From Thermoanaerobacter pseudethanolicus ATCC 33223 (lineage in GTDB: Bacteria; Bacillota; Thermoanaerobacteria; Thermoanaerobacterales; Thermoanaerobacteraceae), in NCBI RefSeq assembly GCF_000019085.1, contig NC_010321.1, positions 1,871,001-1,935,000 of the forward strand: a stretch of DNA of 64,000 nt. Reading direction: 5' to 3'. The notes under the pieces are model-generated. The model searched no databases, was not told the DNA's origin, and saw nothing but the letters and a program-made list of their open reading frames with translations. The number at the start of each line of letters is the position of its first letter. The first letter of the stretch is position 1. Position numbers and translations under genes: made by a program. Below, piece after piece: positions 41,212 through 49,960 of the stretch.

Positions 41212-41874
41212 TTATAATCTCGTACCTGTATCTACCCATATAAATTCCTTGATTACATTTTTAGCTATTGGATTAAACATGTCTGACGCTTCAAGAGTAG
41301 GATGAATAATAATATAGAAATATCTCCCTTCATGCTCTCCTAAAACTATAACTCCATAAACTCCATTCCTCTGAAATATCGCCCAATTAAAAATCTTTTG
41401 CTCTTCTTTAAGCTTATATTTGTTTGCAAGACCTTTTACTTTTTCAATTGCATAAGATTTATCTACATTTCTCGGCAAAAAAGTTATTTCAATATAGTCA
41501 TAGTCATGAAGAAATTGTCCATTTATTATTTTTGAAGTTTCTATACGCACAGTTGTGCTTCCATCTCCAAAATTATTAATACTTGTTTCCATGTTTTCCG
41601 GAATATAAGTTATAAAACCAGGTGATAATTTAGAACAATCAAAAAGTGTATATGAAACTTTATAATCCACACCTTCAATAGTCGCAGTCTCTTCCTTGCT
41701 TTTAGGAAGTTCACTAATATTTATTTTGTTTGTTTTTTTTTCACTAAAATTTTCTTTTGTTTTAGACACAGGAGGTATAATGCTTTCTGAGCTGTCTTTA
41801 TCAGTTTTTGTGATATTAATATAGCAGCCACTCAAAAATAATATTACCATTAAAATAATGAGAAGTTTTCTCAT
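41212..41874 (-). CDS. Lipoprotein, unknown
   Basis: A 220-residue protein with a signal peptide and lipobox LFLSGC (Cys17), then a Ser/Lys/Glu-rich linker of about 45 residues and a globular beta-rich domain (ATIEGVDYKVSYTLFDCSKL, STTVRIETSKI, GVIVLGEHEGRYFYIIIHP). No family is recognised. It sits among other exported proteins. It shares the terminator at 41177 with the convergent peptidase remnant. Confidence 0.7.
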   Translation of the reverse strand: MRKLLIILMVILFLSGCYINITKTDKDSSESIIPPVSKTKENFSEKKTNKINISELPKSKEETATIEGVDYKVSYTLFDCSKLSPGFITYIPENMETSINNFGDGSTTVRIETSKIINGQFLHDYDYIEITFLPRNVDKSYAIEKVKGLANKYKLKEEQKIFNWAIFQRNGVYGVIVLGEHEGRYFYIIIHPTLEASDMFNPIAKNVIKEFIWVDTGTRL

Positions 41875-42113
41875 CCAGACTCACTCCTTAAAATATATGT
41901 TTTCATTAATTTCAAAATTTATCATCTATATCTTTCCAGCATCATCAATAAGAGTTAAGAGAAACAATTAATATTAAAATTACGATATTGATTGTTATAT
42001 CTTATTAGCCTTTAGCTACAATAAGCCCAATCCCCTATATCTATTGATGGTATATAACCCATTCAAGAAAACTTTTTCTCTGAAACTTTCTTAAACCCAG
42101 ACAATATTTCTCT

Positions 42114-42758
42114 TTAATTAGGTATAAATTCAGTCTTACCATTAATCCAATCCAATTTGGTAATAAAATACCTACTCGAAACCACTGAACAGTCAGGATA
42201 TCTTTCTGGTTCTACTGTCAACTTTATTTCAAAAGCTAATGTTGGTGAATTATTATCATAAGGACCATAATATGCCTTAACATTATATACCCAATAATAA
42301 TTACTATAAGAAACTTCTTTAATTTCTATTTTTGTTACAGGTGTAGAAGGACCTATTATTTCAGGTTTTATTTGCCCCCTAATTTCAGGACTTAAAAATA
42401 AACGAGCCACAGCTCCATTTCGTTCTTGCAAAGCATGGGCAAAGTTTTCTACAAAATGCTTAGGAGTTTCAGCTGTTCGCAAATAATTGCTAATCAAATC
42501 CGTTTCTACTTTATCACTAAAAGAATTCGTAACAATTCTGTCTTGTTTGTCCCACTTCACCTCTGCCCCTACGGCTTCAGCTACCCACTTAATTGGCACC
42601 ATTGTCCTTCCATTGATAATCTGCGGTGGCACATCTGGCTTAATTTCACTACCATTGACAATCAATTTGATTGTACTATTCGCAAAAGCAATTACGGTAA
42701 AAAACGACACCATTAGAATAGCACTAATAACCAATACCAACCTCTTTTTCAATAACAT
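42114..42758 (-). CDS. Exported protein with copper-amine-oxidase N-terminal-like domain
   Basis: A 214-residue protein with a signal peptide (residues 1-26, cleavage after VIAFA). A single Cu_amine_oxidN1 unit follows (IKLIVNGSEIKPDVPPQIIN, then GRTMVPIKWVAEAVGAEVKW), the beta-rich module common in thermophilic Firmicute surface proteins. The C-terminal part (about 85-214) looks like an NTF2- or DUF4878-like domain with a conserved VYNVKAYYGPYD. It uses the second copy of the 63-bp promoter block. A binding or scaffolding role outside the cell is likely; no catalysis is expected. Confidence 0.82.
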   Translation of the reverse strand: MLLKKRLVLVISAILMVSFFTVIAFANSTIKLIVNGSEIKPDVPPQIINGRTMVPIKWVAEAVGAEVKWDKQDRIVTNSFSDKVETDLISNYLRTAETPKHFVENFAHALQERNGAVARLFLSPEIRGQIKPEIIGPSTPVTKIEIKEVSYSNYYWVYNVKAYYGPYDNNSPTLAFEIKLTVEPERYPDCSVVSSRYFITKLDWINGKTEFIPN

Positions 42759-42793
42759 CTACCCCATTTTTAATATTTCCCTTTCCAAAATAT

Positions 42794-42856
42794 TTCTACC
42801 ATCATTATACCATTATTTCGTTTATCAGATATTACAAATTGGTTACAAATTATTAA
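42794..42856 (-). promoter_or_regulatory. 63-bp promoter repeat, copy 2
   Basis: It is 61/63 identical to 40186-40248. The extended -10 TGGTATAAT is at 42812-42804 on the minus strand, about 40 bp before the Cu_amine_oxidN1-domain gene. The block's upstream end overlaps the stop codon of the BNR lipoprotein gene at 42853. Confidence 0.75.
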
Positions 42857-43758
42857 TTCTTTCTTAATCTCCACGTATTACCCCCATCTATTGTTTCATA
42901 AACTAAAATATGTTTTTCTAATTTATTATCTTTATTAGGCCCATAAAGTTCCAAAATTAATTTCCCCTGTTTATTATCAGCAAATACAGGTACATTTGCA
43001 GATGAAAGATAACAATTCTTATAAATCTCAGGCACAGATAATTCTATTTTTGACCAACTTTTCCCACCATCTGTTGTTCTAAAAAGCAGTGGAGCAGGAC
43101 CTAAGTTGTTTGAGATACTAATCCATCCATTATTTTTGTTGTAAAATTTCATATTTGAACGATCTGCCGCACTATAAATCCCATCATAGTTCTTTTTGCC
43201 TGTTATATTCACATTTTCCCACGTTTTACCTCCGTCATTGGTTTTCAATAAATAGTTTATCTGCATTCCTGCACCATTCATTGTGGTCAAAATCCAACCC
43301 TCTTCAGGAGTAACAAATTGAAGAACTGATATAGCTTCTCCATATTTGCCGATTTCAAATTTAAATATATCCCAATGTAAACCTCCATCTTTTGTTTTAA
43401 GTATATGTAATGTTTGGGGGACAATCCATGCTATCCACACATTATTATCCATAAAGTAAGGTACTATATTCTCAGCATCTTTATAAGCACTCTCAGGAAT
43501 TTTATTAACGGGGATATAAATTTGTGTCCATGTTTTACCCCCATCATCACTTTTATACAATTGCAAATCCTTCAAGGATGAAATCTTATTATCTTTGAAA
43601 CTCCATCTCCATTTTTCATTTTGGATATCATTAGGAGTAACATCTTCACTTACATTTTGGTTGGAGGGCTTTGCTAAATTACCATGATTTTTGACATTAA
43701 TCTGGCACCCACTAAAAAATAAAGTTAAAATTAACAAGCCAATAAATATTTTTTTCAT
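42853..43758 (-). CDS. YCF48/BNR-repeat lipoprotein
   Basis: A 301-residue exported lipoprotein, with signal and lipobox LFFSGC after the start at 43758 (AGGAGGAG just upstream; the frame extends 32 codons further without a site). At least four beta-propeller repeats of the sialidase/YCF48 kind are seen: KSDDGGKTWTQIYIP, KTKDGGLHWDIFK, KTNDGGKTWENVN, RTTDGGKSWSKIE, and a last ETIDGGNTWRLRKN. It is the intact relative of the broken gene at 39069-40159. Such propellers bind proteins or glycans at the surface; the partner is unknown. Confidence 0.83.
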   Translation of the reverse strand: MKKIFIGLLILTLFFSGCQINVKNHGNLAKPSNQNVSEDVTPNDIQNEKWRWSFKDNKISSLKDLQLYKSDDGGKTWTQIYIPVNKIPESAYKDAENIVPYFMDNNVWIAWIVPQTLHILKTKDGGLHWDIFKFEIGKYGEAISVLQFVTPEEGWILTTMNGAGMQINYLLKTNDGGKTWENVNITGKKNYDGIYSAADRSNMKFYNKNNGWISISNNLGPAPLLFRTTDGGKSWSKIELSVPEIYKNCYLSSANVPVFADNKQGKLILELYGPNKDNKLEKHILVYETIDGGNTWRLRKN

Positions 43759-43919
43759 ACTTACTCCTCCTAAAACTTCTTTAACAACATTATACATCCA
43801 GTTGATCTTTTTGTTGTTACATATAATATCTTCCCTCTTTGAAATTTTTATCATTTTATGTTATCCTTAATAAATAAGTCTAACACAGTGCTATATTCTC
43901 TCATAAGGAGGCTCTTTTG

Positions 43920-44867
43920 ATGGAAACTTTCTTCTCTGCAGTTCAGGGAGTTTTAATAATTGTATTTATATTAGCACTTGGCTATTATCTATCAAAAATA
44001 GGGTGGTTTGATAAATCAACATCAGACCTTTTTGCAAAGCTTGTAATTAATGTATCTTTACCTCTTAATATGATTGTAAACATTTCTACAACTTTTTCTA
44101 AAGAACAACTAGAACACTCAGTAAGAGGACTTTTAATTCCGTTTTTATCTATACTTCTATCCTATATAGTGGCTTACATATTTGCTGAAACTTTTAAAAT
44201 AAAAAAGGGAAGAAAAGGTGTTTTTGTAGTGATATTCTCCCTCTCAAATACTATTTTTGTTGGACTACCTATGGCTCAAGCTCTTTTTGGAGATATAGCA
44301 ACACCTTACGCGCTTTTATATTACATGGCAAACACTACAATATTGTGGACTTTAGGAGTATATAGTGTTATAAGAGATGTAAATGGAAAAGAAAGAAACG
44401 TTGTAAACTGGGATACAATAAAGAGAATATTCAATCCTCCTCTTTTAGGTTTTATAATAGGAGTAATTTTTGTGCTTGCAAATATTTCTCTTCCAAAATT
44501 TCTCTTTGAAAGCTTTAGAATGATTGGAAATCTCACTACTCCTTTATCAATATTCTACATTGGCATAGTCATTCATGAAATGGGTTTTGATAAATTTAAA
44601 CTTGACAAAGATGCCATTCTAGTTTTCATTGGAAGATTTTTAATAACTCCTGCCCTTGTATTGCTTCTAAACATATTCATCCCTGTGCCAAAGCTTATGA
44701 GGGATGTATTTGTCATAATGTCAGCAATGCCTGTGCTGGTAAACTCTGCAATTATAGCAAGAGTTTACGGAGCAGATTATGAATTTGCCACAAGTATGAT
44801 CACATATACAACAATATCCAGTGTCGTTATAATGCCCTTTTTGATGGTCTTACTGCGAGTAATTTAA
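43920..44867 (+). CDS. AEC-family transporter, copy A
   Basis: A 315-residue membrane protein of the auxin-efflux-carrier family with about ten helices in two inverted halves. It starts at METFFSAVQG, after AAGGAGG. The conserved ALGYYLSKIGWFD near the N-terminus and MSAMPVLVNSAIIARVYGAD near the C-terminus are typical. Known bacterial members move malate or other organic acids. The same gene occurs at 58505 with closely similar sequence. It overlaps the convergent lipase gene by 18 bp. Confidence 0.9.
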   Translation: METFFSAVQGVLIIVFILALGYYLSKIGWFDKSTSDLFAKLVINVSLPLNMIVNISTTFSKEQLEHSVRGLLIPFLSILLSYIVAYIFAETFKIKKGRKGVFVVIFSLSNTIFVGLPMAQALFGDIATPYALLYYMANTTILWTLGVYSVIRDVNGKERNVVNWDTIKRIFNPPLLGFIIGVIFVLANISLPKFLFESFRMIGNLTTPLSIFYIGIVIHEMGFDKFKLDKDAILVFIGRFLITPALVLLLNIFIPVPKLMRDVFVIMSAMPVLVNSAIIARVYGADYEFATSMITYTTISSVVIMPFLMVLLRVI

Positions 44868-45794
44868 TACTCTCTTTCCAATCCATGTAAGAATATCTTC
44901 ATAAACCTTTTCCCTCTCTACTTCATTGAGAAGCTCATGCCTTTTCCCTGGATAAAGCTTTATATTCACTTGTTTTAATCCTATACTTTTGTAAAGCTCA
45001 TAGAGCCTCTTTACTAATTTACCATACTCACCTACAGGATCTTCTTCTCCAGAAATTATAAATAAAGGCAAATCTTTTGGTATTGCCAGTAACCTTTGAG
45101 GCTTATACAGATTTAAAAGTCCTTTAAAAAAGTAATAAAAAAATCCCGCTGTAAAGACGCCGCCACAATAAGGGTCTTCTTCATATTTTTTAACCTCTTC
45201 CTTATCTGTTGAAAGCCACTCAAATTTGCTCAGGTTATCGCCCTTTATCCTTTTATTATAGCTTCCAAATGTAAGTCTATCTAAAACTTTGCTCCTCTTT
45301 TTCTCACCAAAAAGTGTTTTTTCGACAAAAGCCAAAGCATAACCAAATCTAAGAGGCAATTCCTTAACTGCAGAGGAACCGCTCAATATAACGCCATTAA
45401 CTTCTTTGCCATACCTTATCATAAACTCTTGAGCCACAAAAGATCCAAAACTATGGCCAAATATAACAATGGGAAGATTTCCGTATTTTTCTTTCAAAAA
45501 CTTCATTATCAGATATTCATCTTCTACTATCTTATTAAAGCCATCTTTTCCTATGTAACCTACATTATCCAGGCTCCCTGCTGTTTTCCCGTGACCTCTA
45601 TGGTCATCGGCACATACTACAAATCCTTTTTCATTCATATAACGGGCAAAATTTTGGTATCTTCCCCCCTGTTCAGCCATTCCATGAAATACCTGAATAA
45701 TACCCCTGGGAATTTCCTCTGGCACCCAAAGATGAAGGTATATATCTGCCCCATCCTCCCCTTTTATAAAAAAACCGCTATAATTACCTGCCAT
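44850..45794 (-). CDS. Alpha/beta hydrolase (lysophospholipase / monoacylglycerol lipase type)
   Basis: A 314-residue Hydrolase_4 family enzyme. The nucleophile Ser is in VIFGHSFGSFVAQ (about residue 116), the oxyanion region in IIQVFHGMAEQGGRY, the acid Asp near SGEEDPVGEYG and the catalytic His in PGKRHELLNEVER. It is soluble, without a signal peptide. It likely hydrolyses monoacylglycerols or lysophospholipids, or another short ester. Confidence 0.9.
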   Translation of the reverse strand: MAGNYSGFFIKGEDGADIYLHLWVPEEIPRGIIQVFHGMAEQGGRYQNFARYMNEKGFVVCADDHRGHGKTAGSLDNVGYIGKDGFNKIVEDEYLIMKFLKEKYGNLPIVIFGHSFGSFVAQEFMIRYGKEVNGVILSGSSAVKELPLRFGYALAFVEKTLFGEKKRSKVLDRLTFGSYNKRIKGDNLSKFEWLSTDKEEVKKYEEDPYCGGVFTAGFFYYFFKGLLNLYKPQRLLAIPKDLPLFIISGEEDPVGEYGKLVKRLYELYKSIGLKQVNIKLYPGKRHELLNEVEREKVYEDILTWIGKRVLNYSQ

Positions 45795-45829
45795 TTTGCT
45801 CCCCTCTTCACACTTTTTTACAATAATAT

Positions 45830-46585
45830 TTATTCTATAAAAATTTCATTTAACCTGCTAAATTTTACAAAGAAAATTTCCATTGGCAGCCCCAAAAGGT
45901 CTTTTTCTTTAAAATTTGTAGGGAAAGAGCATATATTTCCCTCTTTCTTAATAGCCAAAATCCCTGTTGCAAGTAAAATCAAAGCATCCACTATATCGTC
46001 TCTTCTTAAGCCTTTAATTTTATCTTCAACTATCTCACATCCAAACTTTCTAAAAAGTATTCTTAAAAACTCTATTCTCTCTTTATACCCTTCCTCATCT
46101 CTTTTACTAAATTTTGCTACCTCTCCTTTTAAGCCTTTAAAAGCCACCTCTGGATGAGATTCTTTTAAAAATTTAACTGCTTCTGGATTTTTAATTACAA
46201 ATTCATCCACTTCCTTTATTTTGGGAACAATATTCCAGGCTTGTTTTGACAACCCTTTCCCCAAAATCTTTTTATTTATAGCTAGTGCCTCTTTATAATC
46301 TCTAGCCTTAAAAACTTCTCTGCAAGGAGGAGAAAATATACTGGAAGAGCGAGGATACCCCAGAAATTTCCTCGCTTCTTCATCACAGCTTCTATACCTT
46401 TTCTCCGAATGAGGAAGACCAATGGGAATATCAATGAGAACAAGTTCTAATTTATCCCTGTAAGAATGCCATACATCCTCAATTTTTTTAAAAAATTGCA
46501 CAAAAGCCTTCCCATTTTTACAAGTAGCTACAGCCCATCCGCCTTTAGCACCGTCTATACCTAAAACTCTTTCGTCAATATTCAC
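45830..46585 (-). CDS. DUF429 predicted RNase H-like protein
   Basis: A 251-residue protein of the DUF429 family, predicted to have an RNase-H-like fold: VLGIDGAKGGWAVA (Asp near residue 10), VLIDIPIGLP (Asp near 53) and a conserved Arg/Cys/Asp region RSCDEEARKFLG, with RRDDIVDALILLA near the C-terminus. The family is widespread but its function is not established. It lies 35 bp from the hydrolase gene and is probably co-transcribed with it. Confidence 0.82.
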   Translation of the reverse strand: MNIDERVLGIDGAKGGWAVATCKNGKAFVQFFKKIEDVWHSYRDKLELVLIDIPIGLPHSEKRYRSCDEEARKFLGYPRSSSIFSPPCREVFKARDYKEALAINKKILGKGLSKQAWNIVPKIKEVDEFVIKNPEAVKFLKESHPEVAFKGLKGEVAKFSKRDEEGYKERIEFLRILFRKFGCEIVEDKIKGLRRDDIVDALILLATGILAIKKEGNICSFPTNFKEKDLLGLPMEIFFVKFSRLNEIFIE

Positions 46586-46600
46586 TGCTATCCCTTCTTT

Positions 46601-46867
46601 TTATCCCAATTCTACTTCTTGCACTTTTCTGTATCTTTCAAAATAATAATACAGTATTAAAAAAGTAATTAAGATAACAAGAGTAGTAATTATTCCTCCT
46701 TCCAGTCCAAACTCCCCTCCGGAGAGGAAATTGTTTTTCGGAAAAGCATTGTAAATGCCTCTCATAGCATTGCCACTCACATTAAACCCGAATATGTAAC
46801 CTTGAAAATAATTCCATGATATGTGATATCCAATCGGCATCCACAGATTCCCTGTCTTTAGATACAT
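46601..46867 (-). pseudogene. C-terminal fragment of a CPBP-family membrane protease, copy A
   Basis: An 88-residue piece with the third CPBP (CAAX protease / bacteriocin-processing) motif MPIGYHISWNYFQG and a last membrane helix ending in YYYFERYRK. The first motif (EExxxR) and the other helices are missing. The opening codons run into unrelated sequence to the right. A similar fragment lies next to the second AEC gene at 59935, so the intact protease gene belonged to the duplicated block. Confidence 0.75.
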
Positions 46868-46884
46868 GTAGGAAAATAAAACAC

Positions 46885-47125
46885 CTATGAGAAATATAGA
46901 ACTAAAAATATTAAGTCCCTTTCGCTTCCATCAAATTTTTCAATATTTAAACTTAAAAAGCGTAAACTATTCATAAAATATCCATTAATACTATCCATTT
47001 GAGCTTTATAATTCTGGATAACTTTATAGTGTTGCAGGTTTAAAATTAATGAAGTTATTAGTAAAATTGAAGTAATCCATGAACCAATATTCTTTTCAAT
47101 TTTAAACTCCTCCTTACATTTGCAA
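46885..47125 (-). pseudogene. Remnant of a small membrane protein
   Basis: An open stretch without a usable start reads KNIGSWITSILLITSLILNL, then QMDSINGYFMNSLRFLSLNI, ending at a TAG (46885). AAGGAGG precedes it, but the following TTG is in another frame. It is one membrane helix plus a short tail, unrecognised. Confidence 0.4.
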
Positions 47126-47139
47126 AAATATCTGTCTTA

Positions 47140-47760
47140 TTATCTTCCTATTGCGTAGAAGTAAGAATCCATAGAACCTATGTATACTGTACCATTTGTT
47201 TCGCCAAATTCTTTATCTAATTGACGCTTTATTTTTTCATAATCTGGTTCAGGTAATTTTTTATCAATCCATAATTCATACTGTGTCAAGCCTTGATATG
47301 TATGATTTATTATCTTCCAATGCCCGTCTTGTTTTTCCAATTCAAAGATATTATCACCTGGACATATAAACATTGGGTAAGCCTTAGTACGATCTATTTC
47401 TAATTCCACTACTACTTTTGCTCTGTTACCATTTATATCTATATTTTTGTAATTAAATTTCAAAGGAAATCGCCTTCTTTCAACGTATCCATACCCTTTT
47501 TCAAAAGCATATTTTCTTCTAAATGTTAATTCTTTAAGTGCTATTACTTTATTTTGATTCTGTATTTTTGTCATATCCAGATATGGTGTTGTGTCAATAT
47601 ATTCCATTTTTAAGTACGCTTTATACTGCACATTGTAAAACTTTTCAATTGTATACTTAACATGGTCTTCTTCATTTTTAAATGTATAACCACATGCCGA
47701 TAATAATCCGGATAAAGTAAATAAAACAAGCATGATTTTTAAAGGTTGTTTAAACATCAT
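47140..47760 (-). CDS. Lipoprotein, unknown
   Basis: A 206-residue protein with a signal peptide and lipobox LLSAC (Cys23), followed by an alpha-plus-beta domain of NTF2-like pattern (EKFYNVQYKAYLKMEYIDTT, AKVVVELEIDRTKAYPMF, WKIINHTYQGLTQYELW). No family is firmly recognised; DUF4829- or SnoaL-like is possible. It lies just outside the left end of the transposon at 47834. Confidence 0.65.
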   Translation of the reverse strand: MMFKQPLKIMLVLFTLSGLLSACGYTFKNEEDHVKYTIEKFYNVQYKAYLKMEYIDTTPYLDMTKIQNQNKVIALKELTFRRKYAFEKGYGYVERRRFPLKFNYKNIDINGNRAKVVVELEIDRTKAYPMFICPGDNIFELEKQDGHWKIINHTYQGLTQYELWIDKKLPEPDYEKIKRQLDKEFGETNGTVYIGSMDSYFYAIGR

Positions 47761-48018
47761 TTATTGACCCTTTCCATATATTTTTTAATATCTCAAAGAC
47801 TCTTTCTTCCATTATACCCTTTTAAATGTTAAATGTCAATTCTCAAATTAAATCTCCAAAGATTTTCAAATTATAATGGCATTTTTTAAGTGCATAAAAG
47901 TATTTTTTCTCAAATTATCACAGCCTGATTAAAAATTTTTTTCACTTTTTAAGAGCATAACCGCCAAAATATGTTAATATCTGTTATTGGCAATTTGGGT
48001 TAATTGAAGTATAATCGA

Positions 48019-49925
48019 GTAGGAGCTGAATAATTATTTTATTCAGCGTCCTCTCACACCACCGTACGTACCGTTCGGTATACGGCGGTTCATTAGGAAT
48101 TGTGTACAATTAGATATCTTTGGGATAAACTCTTATAACCTATGCTTTCAAAGTATTTATTTGTAAGAGTCTTATTTAGGATTGGGCTATTGGATATTCT
48201 CCAGTAGCCTTTCCTTGTATTGGCGTATTCCCAGGCTTTTTGTTCTTCTACTCCTAGTTTTACTAAGTTATCATGCTTCGTTTTTATCTTCTTCCATTGT
48301 TTCCATATACATGCCCTTAGTCTTCGCCTTATCCATTCGTCAAGGGTTTTCATTATGCTTTTCGCGTCTGCTAATCCAAAATAGTTGACCCATCCTGTTG
48401 TTATTTGATTTAGTCTTTTTATTCTGTTTTCCATGCTTATTCCCTTGTTCCGATTGGTTATTTCTCTTACTTTTTCCTTAAACCTTTTGATGGATTTTTC
48501 ATGGATTCTTATTCTTACTTCGTTTTCTTTTGTGTAGAATGAAAATCCAAGAAATTTTCTTCTCCATGGTCTATCTACAGCACTTTTTGCTTCGTTGACT
48601 TTTAGTTTTAATTTGCTTTCTATGAATTTCTTTATGCTCTTCATTACTCTGTTTCCTGCAGACCTGCTTTTTACATATATGTTGCAGTCATCTGCATATC
48701 GGCAGAATTTATGCCCTCGTTTCTCAAGTTCTTTGTCTAGTTCGTCCAACATTATGTTTGCTAATAGTGGACTTAATGGCCCTCCTTGGGGTGTCCCTTC
48801 TTCTGTTGATACTTTGATTCCGTTTATCATTACTCCTGATTCTAGGTATCTTCGTATTAACTTTAGTACTCTTTTGTCTCCTATCCGCTTTTCTAGTTTG
48901 GACATTATTATGTCGTGGTTTACTCTGTCAAAGAACTTTTCTAAGTCCATATCTACAACCCATGTGTATCCTTCATTTATGTATGCTTCTGCGGCTTTTA
49001 TTGCGTCTTTTGCACTGCGTCCTGGTCTGAATCCATAACTGCTATCAGAAAATGTATGGTTGTAGACTTTATTTAGTATTTGGGCTATTGCTTGTTGTAT
49101 TAGTCTGTCTAGTACTGTAGGTATTCCTAGTAGTCTTTTCCCTCCATCAGGTTTTGGTATTTCTACTCTTCGCACTGGTTGTGGTTTGTATTTCCCCTCC
49201 AGCAGTTGTTGTTTTATGGTTGCCCAGTTTTCTTTGAGATACGGTAGAAGTTCATCTACTTCCATCCCATCGACTCCATGGCTTCCTTTATTTGCAACAA
49301 CGCGCTTGTATGCTGCTTCCATGTTCCCTCGTTCTACTATCATTTCAAGCATCTTGCTGGTATATCTTTGTACCTCGTTTCTTCCATCTTCCGACGCCGA
49401 TGATATACTATGCACTTCCGTTGTCTTTTGAAATTCCATTTCTCTATTCAACGGATAGCCTCTTTGTTGAGTTGTCTGCAGTCTCTGCATATCTTTCGAG
49501 TCCATAAGATTTCCAAAACCTCCTAACGTTCGGTCCTTCCTTATCTATTCATGTCTAGATAAGTACTATGACCTCTGCTGACTTCTCAAGGTTCAGCCAT
49601 ACATCACTGCATGGGTTGTCACTTCAGATTTTACTCCCATGACTTATCCTTGAGACCTCCCCGGGTAAGAACGATAACTTTCATCTCATATATCTGCCAG
49701 ATTTACTGTATGGGATTCGGGTAGTGTTGGACTTCGTTTTGTTACGCAAACTCATCCATCCCAATTCAGCCTCTTATCTGGTTCTTATTCATCAGACCGA
49801 GATTTTGCCTTAAGCTTCCTTCAGATTCCACCTCACGATGGACACCCTTGCTCTTGGCTAGTGGTTCCCACTACCAAGCCCACAGCGGACTTTCACCGCC
49901 TAGTTATCGCCCATGCCGGGCGCAC
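48019..49925 (-). mobile_element. Group IIC intron with maturase
   Basis: Read on the minus strand, the 5' end GTGCGCCCGGCATGGGCG (from 49925) and about 420 nt of structured RNA precede the maturase gene. Domain V (about 48091-48056, GAACCGCCGTATACCGAACG onward) and domain VI (CTGAATAAAATAATTATTCAG, ending near 48024) follow it. The 3' end is estimated at 48019 (CCTAC). The intron starts two bases after the T run of a terminator hairpin, the target preference of group IIC introns. The maturase lacks an endonuclease domain, also as in IIC. Confidence 0.9.
48093..49505 (-). CDS. ltrA: Group II intron reverse transcriptase/maturase
   Basis: A 470-residue intron-encoded protein. Reverse-transcriptase motifs include GVDGMEVDELL, RPVRRVEIPKPDGGKRLLGI-type RT2, YGFRPGRSAKDAI, and the catalytic CRYADDCNIYV (about residue 270). 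Domain X (maturase) follows with GWVNYFGLADAKSIMKTLDE and the C-terminus has KGYWRISNSPILNKTLTN. There is no HNH endonuclease domain, as is usual for class C. Start 49505 follows AGGAGG. It binds and helps splice its host intron and copies it into new sites. Confidence 0.95.
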   Translation of the reverse strand: MDSKDMQRLQTTQQRGYPLNREMEFQKTTEVHSISSASEDGRNEVQRYTSKMLEMIVERGNMEAAYKRVVANKGSHGVDGMEVDELLPYLKENWATIKQQLLEGKYKPQPVRRVEIPKPDGGKRLLGIPTVLDRLIQQAIAQILNKVYNHTFSDSSYGFRPGRSAKDAIKAAEAYINEGYTWVVDMDLEKFFDRVNHDIIMSKLEKRIGDKRVLKLIRRYLESGVMINGIKVSTEEGTPQGGPLSPLLANIMLDELDKELEKRGHKFCRYADDCNIYVKSRSAGNRVMKSIKKFIESKLKLKVNEAKSAVDRPWRRKFLGFSFYTKENEVRIRIHEKSIKRFKEKVREITNRNKGISMENRIKRLNQITTGWVNYFGLADAKSIMKTLDEWIRRRLRACIWKQWKKIKTKHDNLVKLGVEEQKAWEYANTRKGYWRISNSPILNKTLTNKYFESIGYKSLSQRYLIVHNS

Positions 49926-49927
49926 AT

Positions 49928-49960
49928 AAAAAATGAGAGTAGCGAAAGCTACTACTCTCA
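49928..49960 (-). terminator. Terminator of the transposon genes and intron target
   Basis: On the minus strand TGAGAGTAG (49960-49952) and CTACTCTCA (49942-49934) form a 9-bp stem, then six T (49933-49928), then AT, then the intron. The stem begins inside the ATPase stop codon. Confidence 0.88.

Noticed and set aside
45429-46157. 242-residue plus-strand frame
   Set aside because: It is antisense to the lipase and DUF429 genes, with skewed composition and no homology-like motifs.
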